Shown: positions 1-10,574 of the stretch, in pieces
Position numbering within the stretch: position 1 is the stretch's first letter
How the letters are laid out: the number at the start of each line of letters is the position of its first letter
Origin: Calocera cornea HHB12733
Taxonomy: Eukaryota > Basidiomycota > Dacrymycetes > Dacrymycetales > Dacrymycetaceae
Length of the DNA: 64,000 nucleotides
Reading direction: 5' to 3'
NCBI GenBank assembly: GCA_001632435.1
Contig: KV423925.1
Location: forward strand, 184,417 to 248,416
The notes under the pieces: generated by a model
Told to the model about the DNA's origin: nothing
What the model saw: only the letters and a program-made list of their open reading frames with translations
Databases searched by the model: none
Translations under genes and position numbers: made by a program

Positions 1-345
1 GAGTAGGGCGACTGCCAGGCGTCGCCTGCGTCTGCCGCGCGTGCTGCGAGGGCGCGTCCGCGCCTGCAGAATGCGGACTGTGCGCAGGTCTTGAAGTCAT
101 GTGACTTTACTGCGTGTGCGGGTGGGAGGAGGGCGACGAGGGCGAGCAGGGCGAGGGCGACGACGGCGAACGTCATCGTGGCCTGTGGGAGGTCAGCTGT
201 GACGCGGAACAGCCTAAGGGCGGACCACAGTCGCGACGGTCCCGGACTGACGGTGCTCGGCTCCGAACACGCGACCCGGTTCCGATTTGGGGCTCGCGCT
301 TCCCTCCGCCGTTTGCTGTCGCCCTTCACTCTCGCCGTGCCGACG

Positions 346-829
346 ATGCTCCCCCGCGGCGGCCCGCGCAGCTACTACGTCGCGCTCGCACTCGCCGCCT
401 GCGCCCTCACCTCCCTCGGCATAAACTCGATCACGCAGCGGGAGCAGCACACCCAGCTCCGCCTCCGCCTCACCACCCAGCGCACAGTCCTGCGCGACCT
501 CATCGCACGCTATCGCGCCGGCGAGCACGTCCCCCAGAACGAGGAGCATCGCCTCCTCCGCCTCGCCCAGATCAGCCTCACGCCCGGGCACCCAGCCACA
601 GACGCGCACAAGCCGACGTCCGTCATGCAGGCCGTGTTCGGCCGGCCCGTCCCCGCCGAGGACGAGGCGCGCGAGCTGGCCAAGCTCCGGGAGATATGGG
701 ACCAAGGTGCGCCCCCACCCGCCGCGGCAGCCGTATTTGGCCGTCCCCTAGCCTTATATACTCACTCTCCCTCTTGCGCTAGCACTCCGTGACGACGAGC
801 AGCAGCAGCAGAAGCGCGCTCTTGCCTGA
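346..829 (+). CDS. Small single-pass membrane protein, unknown function
   Basis: Two exons, 346-706 and 783-829, joined by a 76-nt GT-AG intron, give a 135-residue protein. Residues about 10-27 are a hydrophobic, alanine- and leucine-rich stretch that looks like one transmembrane helix or signal anchor just after a short basic N-terminus. The remainder is hydrophilic and charged (Arg/Glu/Gln-rich) and ends in a short Gln run, so a soluble helical tail is likely. The second exon was chosen because it keeps frame and stops quickly at 827-829. I recognise no domain. Start codon: the first ATG giving the hydrophobic helix; upstream in-frame codons are low-complexity. The cellular role cannot be inferred from neighbours. 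Confidence 0.5.
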
Positions 830-2095
830 TCCGGCAGCACCCCCGCGCCCACGCCCACGCCCCTATCAGCACCCCCGGCGAATCCAACATGCCCCCCTTC
901 GCCAGAGCCGCCCGTCCGGCGAAGACCGCAACCCCGGGCCCGGGCCGCGCATGCGCGCCCGCCCAGTAAGGGCATCCCCGCCGCACCCCATGCCCATCCC
1001 ATCCCATCCCATCCCATCGCCCCCTGCTCCCTCCCGGATCTGTGCAATCTCCTCACTCAACCGACGATGACGCCTTCCCAGCCACCCAGCGCCGATCCTC
1101 CCGGCATATTCCAGTGCACAGCGTACAGTGCACAGCGTACAGTGTACGGCAATCTTCGGACCATCCCCCCCCGCACCATGTTGGGCCATACGCCTCCCAT
1201 CATACCCTCGGCCCACCGCACCGCACCGCAGCGCGATCCCGTCTCCCGTTTCCCAGGAAGGCACAACGCCCCAACCGGCCCCTTCCCCCTTCCCCCGTCC
1301 CCGCCCCACGCGAAGCGCATCCCCGCGCACGGCCGACATGGACATGGACATCGATTCCCATCGCACCGCCCGCCCTCCGAGCACGCACCGCAAGCGGGTC
1401 CTCCTATCTCTCCAGTACTCCTGTCCCCCGCGCCCGCACCCGCACCCGCCAACTCCTGACCAACGCCAGGCGAGGTGCTGCGATGCGATACCCGGAACGA
1501 CCGGAATGCCCGGTGCTGCATCATCCATCGGCCCCCTGGCCAAGAAGGGTAACAGCGGCCCCCATATCCGGCAGCATGCAGCATGCAGCATGCAGGGTGC
1601 AGGCCTCAAGCGCGAACCGAACCGAACCGGACCGGCCGGCGGCAACCACTATCTTATCAATGATCAATGATAATGATCAATGATCACCAATCACCAATCA
1701 CCAACTCAGGTGCCCCGAGCGGGGCGGGAGCCGCGTGTCGCACTCCATACCCGCTGCCCAGTAGGTGTAGAAGCCGAAAACTGCCCTCCGGGGGGACCAA
1801 ATCTGCACATTGCACATTGCACATTGCACACGGCGGCATTCCCAGCCAGCCCATCAGCGGCACCGCCTGACCTGATCGGCCGGGTCGGGTGCGGGTGCGC
1901 TCACCGACAGACAAGCGCGCACCGCACAAGCACACAGCCCACAGCCCACAGTACACAGTACACAGTATATATCTATCTGCCTTGGACGCTCGCCGGCACA
2001 GGGCCGCCCCGCTGTGCCCTGCTTTGCTCTGCCGCCGCCGTTTCCCCGCCCGCCCCCCAGCCCCAGCCCACAGCCTAGCGCGAACGACGACAGCG
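830..2095. repeat. Gene-free stretch rich in short simple-sequence repeats
   Basis: No convincing gene. It carries several separate microsatellite-like runs: CATCC units (about 994-1019), GCATGCA units (about 1571-1596), TGATCAA/ATCACCA units (about 1656-1702), CACATTG units (about 1804-1829) and ACAGCCC/ACAGTAC units (about 1936-1972). Open frames here are long only because the DNA is C-rich; they lack splice-compatible structure. The last 100 bp before 2096 probably hold the promoter and leader of the next gene. Confidence 0.6.
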
Positions 2096-2920
2096 ATGGC
2101 ATGCCGCGATATCCGGACGGTGATCCCCCTTCCCCATCCCCATCCCCTCCGCACCCCCGGCTCCGGCTCCGGCTCCGGCTCCGGGTCGCCGTCGCCCTCG
2201 CTGGCCGCCCACGCCCAAGCCTGGCTCCTCCACCTCCCGGCAGACTACTACCTGCCCCTCCCGCGCCGGCTGCTCAAGCCCGGCAGCAGCAGCGGCGGGG
2301 GCGGCGGCGGCGGCGGGGGCTTCCCGCGCCGGCTGCTCGACCCGCACGCCGGGATCCGGCTCGACCACGGCCTGGCGGTGCAGGCTGCGCAAGCGGCCGG
2401 GGCGGACCAGCAGTGGTACTACCATTACCGGCTGACGTTCGGTCGGTCCCTTCCCTTCCCTCTCTCCACTCCACTGCTCCGCTCCACTCCGCTCCGCGCA
2501 GTTGGGCCAGGCGGGCGATGCGGGCTGCTGGCTGACTGCACCACAGGCCTCTCGCCCCCCGGCCCCGGCCCCGGCCACCAGCCGCAGCCGCAGCCGCAAG
2601 AGCCCGTCGTGAAGCACCTGCACGTGCCCCTCCCGGCCCTGTACTCCGAGGCGCCCCTCTGCCTGTCCGAGCTCGAGGCCGCGCTTCGCCTCCTGACCGT
2701 CGCCGGCTCGCGCTGCGAGGGCGCGGCCCCCACGCGCCCCCGGGTCACGGCCGCGTTCGTGCGCAAGGACCCCGCGTGCGGGTGGAGAGTCGTGTTCCGG
2801 TCCGAGGAGGGGCACGGCGCGGGCTCGTTCCCCCTCCGGTCGTACGCCCAGAGGCAGCATGGCGAGCTGGCGGTGTGGGAAGGGCTGCGAAGGACTGGGG
2901 AGCGGAGCGGAGAGGACTGA
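2096..2920 (+). CDS. Hypothetical protein with low-complexity N-terminus
   Basis: Exons 2096-2441 and 2547-2920 give 239 residues; the 105-nt intron is a multiple of three, so the frame also stays open if it is retained. The N-terminal third is Pro/Gly/Ser-rich with a Gly-Ser dipeptide run and a poly-Gly tract. The second half, from about residue 130, is more globular: it contains a Pro-Gln repeat, a Leu-rich segment, then an alternating charged and hydrophobic stretch ending in an Arg/Glu-rich tail. No family recognised. The codon choice is strongly GC-ending like neighbouring genes, which supports coding. The start is the first ATG after the repeat-rich region. Confidence 0.45.
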   Translation: MACRDIRTVIPLPHPHPLRTPGSGSGSGSGSPSPSLAAHAQAWLLHLPADYYLPLPRRLLKPGSSSGGGGGGGGGFPRRLLDPHAGIRLDHGLAVQAAQAAGADQQWYYHYRLTFGRSLPFPLSTPLLRSTPLRAVGPGGRCGLLADCTTGLSPPGPGPGHQPQPQPQEPVVKHLHVPLPALYSEAPLCLSELEAALRLLTVAGSRCEGAAPTRPRVTAAFVRKDPACGWRVVFRSEEGHGAGSFPLRSYAQRQHGELAVWEGLRRTGERSGED

Positions 2921-3053
2921 GAGGGTTGGATTAATGTTAACTAGCCATGTCTATATTACAACATTGCGGTGGTGTGATCAAAGTGGGGTGTTGTACATGG
3001 ATCCAGAGGTAGCGAGTGGGAATGGGAATGGGGCGACCGGGCGGCAGTAGACT

Positions 3054-4412
3054 CTACGCCCACATGCCCTCCTCGTCCGCCTCCTCTAGCGGTTCGCGGG
3101 GCTTGCTTCGTGGCGCCTTGACGGGGGAGTCGGCGATGAAGTACATGCCCACGTGCGTGCCAACGAGGCGGATGACTTCCTCCCGCTCTACTCTCCGCTT
3201 CCTCATCGATCTCCTCTGGCACGACGATGAGCGCCAGCAGACATCGTCGTCGTGCGAAAGCAACTCACCAGAGCGAACACGACGCCGCGGTTGATAGTCG
3301 CGAAGCAGTCCTTGAACTCGGCGTGCGAGCGCGGGCACCCCGCGCTCGTGAGCAGGCTCAGGATGTGCTTCCTGATCAGGGCCTTGTTCTGCTCCTCGAG
3401 CGTCGGGGGCTCCGCCGACTTGGCCGGCACCAGGGGCGGGGGCATCTCCCTGTCCGCGTCCTTCCCGTCGCGCAGCAGGTTCTCCTTGCCGCCTTTCTCC
3501 ACAGCGGCTTTGCTCGCCTTGCGGCGCAGGACGGGGGGCCGCCCGGGTTTCTCCGCGTCAGCTTCGTCGGAAAGGCGCCGCCGCTTCGCGCCCGGGTCGG
3601 AGAAGACGTCGTCGGTGAGGAGTTGTCTCAGGCTGACGCTGCTCGCCGTGCGCGCGAGGGCGAGCGGGCGCTTGACGCCCCTCGCCTCGCGCTTCGGCTC
3701 GAGGGTGAGTGCGCGCAGGTCCTGCACGCGCCGGGGGAGCGGGTCGTCCGGCCTCGGCAGGCGCTTGGGCTTGGTGGGCGCGGGCCGCGCGCGGCCGACG
3801 AGGATCTCGAGCTTGCTCGGGGTGAAGGCGGACGGGGAGGGGAAGAGGAGCACCTCGTCTTCTGACGCTGAGTCGGGGGAGGAGCCGAGGGAGATGCGCA
3901 GGCAGGTGTGGTGCTTGGGCGGTGCGGGCTGGGAGGGGGAAGGGGAGGCCGAGGTGGCGGAGGGGGGAGATGTGCAGAAGAGACGCGTGAAGTAGGCGAC
4001 GGTCAGCTGGCAGGAGGGGTTGATGTGCCTGTATGCACGGCGTACTGTCAGCTCGCCGCTCGGGCGCCGCGCACAGGGGAGGCACGGGTACGCACATCCT
4101 GATGCCGTGCTCGACGTCGACGTCGCCCGACCACGTGCCGATGACGGGGAGGGTCGGGCGCCCTCTGAGCGTCTCCAGTGCGAGCGCGACGGGGGAGTCG
4201 AGCGCGTGCAGTGTCTTGCCGGGCGTGGTGGCCGTGCCAGTGTTGTTTGCTGGTGTGGAGCCGGAGGCGGCCTTCGCTGTTGCTGCTGCTGCTGTTGCTG
4301 CTGCTGCTGTGGGGGAGGGGGCGGGGAGCTGGGCGACGAATGCGATGCCGTCGAGCGGGGTGAATGGGTGGGAGAGCGCGCCGCGCCAGAGCAGTCGGTG
4401 GGAGGGCGCCAT
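3054..4412 (-). CDS. Sld7 C-terminal-domain-like protein (DNA replication initiation)
   Basis: Three exons (4412-4096, 4028-3269, 3215-3054), introns of 67 and 53 nt, 412 residues. The last about 110 residues contain a block with the pattern NKxLIRK.....L...G..RSHAEFK...xxxxRGVxFALR, followed by a basic helix (SMRKRRVEREEV). This resembles the Sld7 C-terminal domain, which in yeast partners Sld3 in loading replication factors at origins; the resemblance is judged by eye. The middle is disordered, Pro/Ser/Arg-rich, with KRPL/KRRR basic clusters compatible with nuclear localisation. The N-terminus is a short globular segment interrupted by an Ala-rich insertion encoded by a trinucleotide GCT/TGC run (about 4275-4310). 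The second intron splits exactly at FAL|RR, which restores the conserved ALR sequence and supports the model. Confidence 0.5.
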
Positions 4413-4890
4413 CGCGGAGGGGAGCGGAGGGGAGGGGAGGGGGGCAGTCAGTCAGTCCTGGGAGGGAGAGCGGGTGCGGACGCGTGCATCCACAGTCACG
4501 TGATGTGATTGGCCTCCATCCCGGGCCAGGGCCAGGGCCGCGTCCTCACTGGGCCGTCTCGAGTCCCCGCTCAGGCTCGAGGATGTGCATCAGAGGTGGG
4601 GTGACGCCATGCACATACACCGTCTGATACGCTGCCACTCCAGAGAGGCATGAAGCGACCATCACCTCGCCCGAGCAACCGAGCGGTGCACCACCGGGCC
4701 TTGGGACAAAAGGGCGGGAGCAATACACCACCACCGGGCCCAGGCGGGGTGGACAATCCCACCCGGACGTTCACCGTCCTGCCTGCAATGGCGCCTTATA
4801 AGCACAGAGCTCTACAGACATCATGCGCACACATCCCATCGAGCGCTCTCTTGTCGGCACAGAGCAAAGTGGTTCTTGCCCTCCGCCGCA

Positions 4891-6040
4891 ATGCCCAGGC
4901 CGTACATCCCCTCTCTCTACTTCACCAAGCGCGGGTCGGCCGCCAGCTGGTACATCGACACAGACACGGAGATGCAAATCCTGGTGCGCCCCCTCACACC
5001 CGACTACAGTACGCGCTCACCGCTAACCCGCCATTGATGCAGAACGGCATCCGAGTTCGTGCCCAAGGCCAAGGCCAAGCGGCGCACGGGCACGACCTGA
5101 GCGTCCTGGACGAGGACGCGGACGCGGACCCGGACGATGCGGACACGGACGCTGACTCGGCGTACGAACCCATCTGCAAGCCCGTCTATTCCCACCAGGG
5201 TGTGCCCAGCGGCCTGCCGCGCGTGGATCACGACTGCCCCTGCACGTGCCACGACTCGCCCGAGCCCCCTCACGACCACGGGCATGGGCACGGGAGCGCC
5301 GCTGCCCAGCCTCCCAAGGCGGGCAGCAGCCGGTCATCCCTCGAGAGCACTAGCCCCACAGCACTCGTGCATGTACCGTTGGATGATGATGAGACGCGCG
5401 TCGTCTCCCCCGGCAGGACACCGTCCCCCCCTCGCACACCGTCCCCTTCCTCCTCCGCCGCGCGCACACCTAGCCTCGCCCGGACCCGGTCCTCGAGCGA
5501 CCTGACCCGGGAGTCTACGGAAGCTCCCAGTGACCCCAGTGACTCCAGTGACCCCAGGAACCCCGGGAACCCCAGGGTAAGCATCTCCCATCCCATCCCA
5601 CCCCACCCCACCCCATCGTATCCTGTCTGACGCGTCAGCAGAACTCGTTCCTGCGCTCCTGGTCCGAGCGCTGCTCCTCAGGCTGGTGGAGGGTGTCCAT
5701 CGCCTCGATCGACAGTGCCTCCTCAGCCAGCACGACCACGACCACGACCACGACCACACCCGCCTCGCACGCCGCCTCGCACGCCGTCCCCATTCCGCAT
5801 CTCTCCAAACCGCTCCCCGCGCGGACCAAGCGCAGCACCCCCCTCCCCGCGCACCCTCCCTCCCGCATCCCGCACGACACGCAACGGGAGCACCCCGGCG
5901 TGTGGTCAGGGTTCGGGAGTCTGCGCTCCTCCTCGGACCTCGACCGCCAGGAGATCATGTTCAGCCCTGCGATGCTGGCTTGCCCGCCGGCGATCTACTC
6001 TGCGCGCCCGGCGAGCTCGCAGATCGGCGTGGCGATCTGA
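4891..6040 (+). CDS. Hypothetical Ser/Pro-rich protein
   Basis: Three exons, 4891-4983, 5043-5576 and 5642-6040, all phase 0, encode 341 residues. The start gives a compact N-terminal motif (MPRPYIPSLYFTKRG then SWYIDTDTE) that looks folded. The rest is low complexity: an Asp/Ala acidic repeat, a His/Cys/Asp-rich segment (HDCPCTCHD then DHGHGHG) that could bind metal, S/T-P rich arrays, a poly-Thr tract and a C-terminus with aromatic and hydrophobic residues. The acceptor at 5640-5641 could alternatively be 5637-5638, adding one Gln. I do not recognise a family; a cytoplasmic, largely disordered regulatory protein would fit. Confidence is for the gene, not a function. Confidence 0.5.
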
Positions 6041-6657
6041 GCATCTAGATTGGACGGGACGAGACGGGCCGCGTCAAGCCGGTCTGATCTGGCTGCAGTA
6101 CTAGTGGCCGCACCGCGCGCTCCACACCTCCTTTCACCTGTGCTTGTCGATCTGCCGCGACTGCCCCAGCCCAGCGGTCACATTCTGCTGGCGAGTCGAC
6201 ATGCCCGCATTGGTCAATTGGAGGTGTCCGAGCGCTCCCCTTGACTGACACTGGGGTGGGCCGGAGGACAGGGCAGAGCTCGTGCTCCGCACCCGACGAT
6301 GATAGGATGACTCGACGCGCCGGAGGACGAACTGGATCGACTTGGTAGAGGTGTTTCAATAGGGACGGCGCGCATGCCATGGACTCGACGACCTCTCATG
6401 ATACTGTACACTGTTGCAAATGTACTGTATGACTATTCGGCATTAAGCATGCTATTGTCCCATCTCGATTCTTGAGCTACTAGAGCCGAACGATCTTCTA
6501 GACAATAACTCATTGGCCCATGTATCCTTACTTGCAAGGCACTAAGAACGAGTGACGGGCGGCTCTGCAGAAGCATCCTGTATCAAAGAGGACATGGAGA
6601 GCTTGGCTCTCCGGTTCACAAAGCTCAACGTGGCGACAATCGCTGTTGCGACGGCGG
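6041..6657. other. Gene-free stretch
   Basis: I see no gene, RNA or repeat that can be supported. Open frames are short and lack plausible introns or protein-like composition. Confidence 0.5.
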
Positions 6658-6881
6658 CTTCATGCTGTGTGGTCCCCAGCGGGAAGCTCTATGCTGCATA
6701 CGAGAGAGCTGGACCTGCAATGCAGAGACCGAGCCTGCTCGTCCGGAAGGTCACGGGCGTGGGCAGGGGGCTTCATGCTGTGTCGTACCCAGCGGGAAAC
6801 TCTAGCTGCATACTAGAGCGCTAGATCTGCAATGCAGAGACCGAGCCTGCTCGTCCGGAGGGTCACGGGCGTGGGCAGGGG
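6658..6881. repeat. Tandem duplication, two units of about 113 bp
   Basis: Unit 1 runs 6658-6770 and unit 2 starts at 6771. Both open with CTTCATGCTGTGT and share a long, nearly identical 3' half containing GACCGAGCCTGCTCGTCCGG. A few substitutions separate the copies, so the duplication is recent but not new. No gene overlaps it convincingly. Confidence 0.8.
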
Positions 6882-6997
6882 AAGCAACACAATCGTCGGC
6901 AATCGCACACAACGCCTGCGCGCACCGAAGCTCATGTAGCCAGTACCGATCGCCCATTCAGCTACTGTACTGTGGATTCGGCGGATCAGCGCTGGAA

Positions 6998-7207
6998 TCA
7001 AAGAAGAGCAACAATAGCACGGACCCTCAGCGCGACAGGCGCGCCGGCCTGGACGAGGTGTGCCGAGCAGTAGTTGCCAGATTTCTTCTGCGCCGACCTT
7101 TCGCGCTTTGCGCATCTGATAGTCGTATTGCGATGACTTGCACACTGGACGAATTCCGAGTCTCTCTTGCAGCCGCAAGTGTAGGCGATGTAGAATTGAG
7201 TGCACAT
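6998..7207 (-). CDS. Small cysteine-rich fungal protein
   Basis: A single exon of 69 residues beginning MCTQFYIAYTCGCKRD. Six cysteines (at 2, 11, 13, 22, 33 and 47) are spaced through a charged protein, and NYCSAHL near residue 45 resembles the CxxH end of a small zinc-binding fold. Short proteins of this kind, starting MC-(aromatic) and containing CGC, are common unnamed families in filamentous fungi; that is recollection, not a search. There is no signal peptide, so an intracellular metal-binding role is more likely than an effector role. The C-terminal 15 residues look less conserved and could belong to an unrecognised intron or UTR. Confidence 0.4.
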   Translation of the reverse strand: MCTQFYIAYTCGCKRDSEFVQCASHRNTTIRCAKRERSAQKKSGNYCSAHLVQAGAPVALRVRAIVALL

Positions 7208-8026
7208 GGTCTATGAGCTGACGCAGTCACTCATCACTGTCGAGGACCGAGACCAACAATTGAAGGTGGAACCGTGATCACCTTAGAAACGCGAAACGCG
7301 GTGCGCGGCCGCAGACAAGATGCCGGAGCCGGTAAGGTGATCCGCTTACAAGGGAGATCAGCAGGAGGCCCAGAACAGGCCGATCGACCGACAAAGGGGC
7401 TGAGCTTGAAGGGCCTTTGTGCTTCGCTGCTACGCCAGGGTTGCGAAGCAACAAGTTTGCTTCCGGACTTTGGAGTTGTTCCTTCTCGTCTATCCTCTCG
7501 GCCTATGCCGGCCTTGAACGATTTACTCTTTTGTTGCTCTCATCAGCACTGGCCTGGGAAAGCGGCACTTAAAATCGGACTGGCGTCTGAGCCAGCCGTG
7601 TCTATCTACCCGATGCTTCTGAGCATGCGGCAATTGGTGAGTATTGTCCCTTCCTCTCCCACCTTCGAGCTCATCCGACTATAGTAACTCGACTCCTGTT
7701 GTTCCGATGCTCTGCGCCAGTACTCAAGTATGATGTCTTCTGAGCTAAGAACAATGAGCCGTCGTGCCTTTTTTGTCTCTGGTGGACGAAGCCCACGTGG
7801 CTTGCGAGTTGTATTCCCGGCCTCCTGAAAATAACTTTGTGGACTGGCCCATATAACGGTGGCCTCTGGGCGTCCTCGTTTCACTCTTCAAGCCACGACC
7901 CTTCGTCTCCACCCACTTATCCCACCACTTCCTCTGAGCTGTGCCCAGTCCATCATTTATATCCACCTTCATTCGCAACACTCCCTCTCCACCAGTTCTG
8001 TGAACACAGCGCCAACCTCATCCATC

Positions 8027-8904
8027 ATGCTCTCGCTCCTCACCCGCCTTCTCACGCATCAGCTGCCGCCGGTCCTCTCTCTCGTCTCCTTCATCCTCGC
8101 CATCCTCGCTTTGCTCTCTCCGGTGCCCATCCTGCACACCAATGTCGCCCTCCTCACAATCACGCCGTCGCAGGGGCCCTTCCAGAAGCGTGACGTGGCT
8201 GCCTTCGACGAGATGAGCAGGTTCAACGTTCGGGCACTCCGCGAGACCCATATCGAGATGGTCAGGGATTCGACTGTGGATGGTGTCAGCATCTTCATGG
8301 GCTTGCTTGGTAAGTGAGCGCCATATCGCCGAACTTCGAAGACTGATCTCCTCAAAGGTTCTTGCTCTCGCCCTACGAGTGAGCAGCCCGTCACCTGCAC
8401 CAATGCTACTTTCAGTCCCACCTATGGTATGCCATCTCACCGAGTACTCCGTGAAGTAATATTGACTGCAAATAAGATATAAACCTTCCGGCAACGTCGC
8501 CTACACTCGCTCTTGACGGGCCGACTTCCTCCACACCGGAGTTCATCCTAACTTCGATCATCCTCCTCTTCCTCTTCAGCGTGCATCACGCGCTCTCGTC
8601 GCTCATTCCTGAGGGTGCAAAGATCCACGTTCCGCTCACCCGCATGTCTCGTGCTATGGCCTGGCTTGGAGTGATCGGATGGCTGATCGGGATGGTCGCC
8701 GTGATCGTCCTCCGCGCGTGGTACGGCAACGCCGAGTCTGCCTTCAACAAGGGCATCGCTGCGGCCGCTGCCTTTTCCCCTGGACTCACGGCGACCGTGG
8801 GCAACGGATTCACCATGTTCTGGATCTCGTATGCCTTCGCCGCACCCGCACTGCTGATCGCCCTCGTCAAGCTTAACCACGCTGGTCTCGTCAAGAACGC
8901 GTAG
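8027..8904 (+). CDS. SUR7/PalI (Rim9)-like four-helix membrane protein
   Basis: Exons 8027-8309, 8358-8426 and 8477-8904 give 259 residues. A first hydrophobic helix at about 12-33 is followed by an extracellular loop with the family-typical pattern in which a hydrophobic GLLGSCS motif precedes PVTCTNAT (two cysteines and a glycosylation sequon). Three further helices follow: about ILTSIILLFLFSVHHAL, MAWLGVIGWLIGMVAVIVL, and FTMFWISYAFAAPALLIAL. Length and topology match fungal SUR7/PalI proteins, which sit in plasma-membrane eisosome-like patches or act in ambient pH sensing. Both introns restore the loop exactly. The ATG at 8027 is preferred because upstream in-frame sequence is not helix-like and lies in the promoter. 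Confidence 0.7.
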
Positions 8905-9124
8905 AAACTTCTCTCCTTGATGACCACTCTTTTCCATGGACTGTGGGAGATGTAATACCCCGTATATTAGAATACATTGCGTGCCACTACAGCCCAGAGG
9001 GCTGAGATATATAATACATGTTGCGCTACGATAACTCGAATGAGAGAGATGGATATGAAGATACTCTGCGCTCTCCCTCGGCGTTCTCCCTCTATGTCGC
9101 AACAGAATGAGAGCACGCGCGGGG

Positions 9125-10574
9125 CTACTCCGGCTCCGGGCTGGGCAAATGGCTGCTCGAGATCGTCCTCGACAGGCCCGGCATAGGGCTTGAGGGTGCG
9201 GGGCTGTACCTCACTGGGCTGCTGGGCGGTAGGGGACTCTCGGGCATCACCCTGCTGACTTCTGGGCTATCCGGTAGTGGGATCATGGCTGGCTCGAGGA
9301 CAGGTGTGACTGGGCGGCCGTTGGCAACGGGCTCTGGTTCGCGGGCAACGCGAGCGACGACGGCGTCCCAGAGTTCCTTGAGTTCGGGATGGGCACGTAA
9401 ACGGTTCTCCAGCACTGATATGATCATGTTCGTCTCGAGGGCGGTCAACATGCCGGCGTCCAGTGAGCGCAGGCTCTTGTGCAAAGCAGAGTGATCCTTG
9501 TTGTTGAGTGGCTCGGGGGAGGTGGCCCAGCCCGCATCCAGTTGCAGCAGATCTGTGTGAATCATGCTCATGACTGTGGTGACAATCAGTGAGGGGAAGC
9601 TGCCGACAACTCCGTAAGACGCACCCTCATTGTCCAATATGCCCACCATCCTCATCGCATCCGGCAGCAAGGCACTCTCCTCCACCTCCTTCGCCTTCCA
9701 TATCGGTGCGATATGACCAAGCCCAGCCGTGAGACTCATACTGACTTGATGCAACCAGTCGACGTATTGGAATGGGAGGGTGTCCGAGAACAGCTGTTTG
9801 AGTGGCGATGGTGTGGGATGCAGGACGAGGAAGAACTCGAGCGCGGCGCAGGCGACGATGATGAAACCCCTCCACTGGAAACCCCATCAGCAAATCTGAC
9901 TGAATGATGTATTGTGATAGAGCACGTACGAGGAGCATCACGTCCTTTCCACCGCTGTTGAGCTTCACGACTCCCATGAGGATAGTGGCGACAATGTAGA
10001 AGCCGACGCTCCGCTTCAGCCCGATAACGAGTGTCTCGACACGGTTCTCAGTCGCCCAGCGAATCATGTCATCGCCAAATCTAGTGACCGTCAGAATCCA
10101 GAAAAAAATGAGTGGATAAGTGAGCGTACCTCTCGTAGGCAAATCGCTTCTCAGGCGACTGCAGCGCCTCGTAGCCTGCTCGCACGCGGACAAAGATATC
10201 CTCGCCCTCCTTTCCCGCACGATCGGGGTGAAACTTGACAGCACTGAGGAAGTATAAGGTCCGATTACAGGGCATCGACTGATCGGCACTCACAACCTCC
10301 TGAACGCCTTCTGCAGCCCCTCCTTCTCCACGCCCACGTCCGCGCCCAACAACTGATACCAATTCTTCGGCACGCTCGCCGCGGCCTGCACGAACGTGTA
10401 CCCCAGGTAGCCGAGCATGATGAGCGTGTAGACGAGCTGGTACTGGCGCGCAGCGGTTCGGGAGCCGGCAGGCGGAGGGCCGAAGACGGCATGCAGGCCC
10501 TTGAGGAGGAAGCTGGTCACTAGCGGGGGGATGACCTGCCAGAGGAGGAGCTGGAGCAGGTAGGGGGGGAGCAT
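9125..10574 (-). CDS. Membrane-anchored J-domain (Hsp40) co-chaperone
   Basis: Four exons (10574-10294, 10243-10130, 10080-9930, 9874-9125), 431 residues. Two N-terminal hydrophobic helices precede a J-domain that begins NWYQLLGAD and carries the essential HPD tripeptide at residues 99-101 (FAVKFHPDRAG), completed by helix IV across the second intron (FAYERFGDDM). Two more hydrophobic helices follow (GFYIVATILMGVV and FIIVACAALEFFLVL), then a soluble helical region and a Pro/Ser-rich tail. The HPD motif shows it can stimulate Hsp70 ATPase. Multiple helices suggest an ER or other endomembrane location. All three introns are 49-55 nt and each repairs a conserved block. Confidence 0.75.

Noticed and set aside
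866..1645. A 259-codon minus-strand open frame over the repeat-rich region
   Set aside because: Composition mirrors microsatellites (repeated Gly-Trp-Asp and Ser-Met runs); no domains, no plausible splicing, and other frames are equally open.
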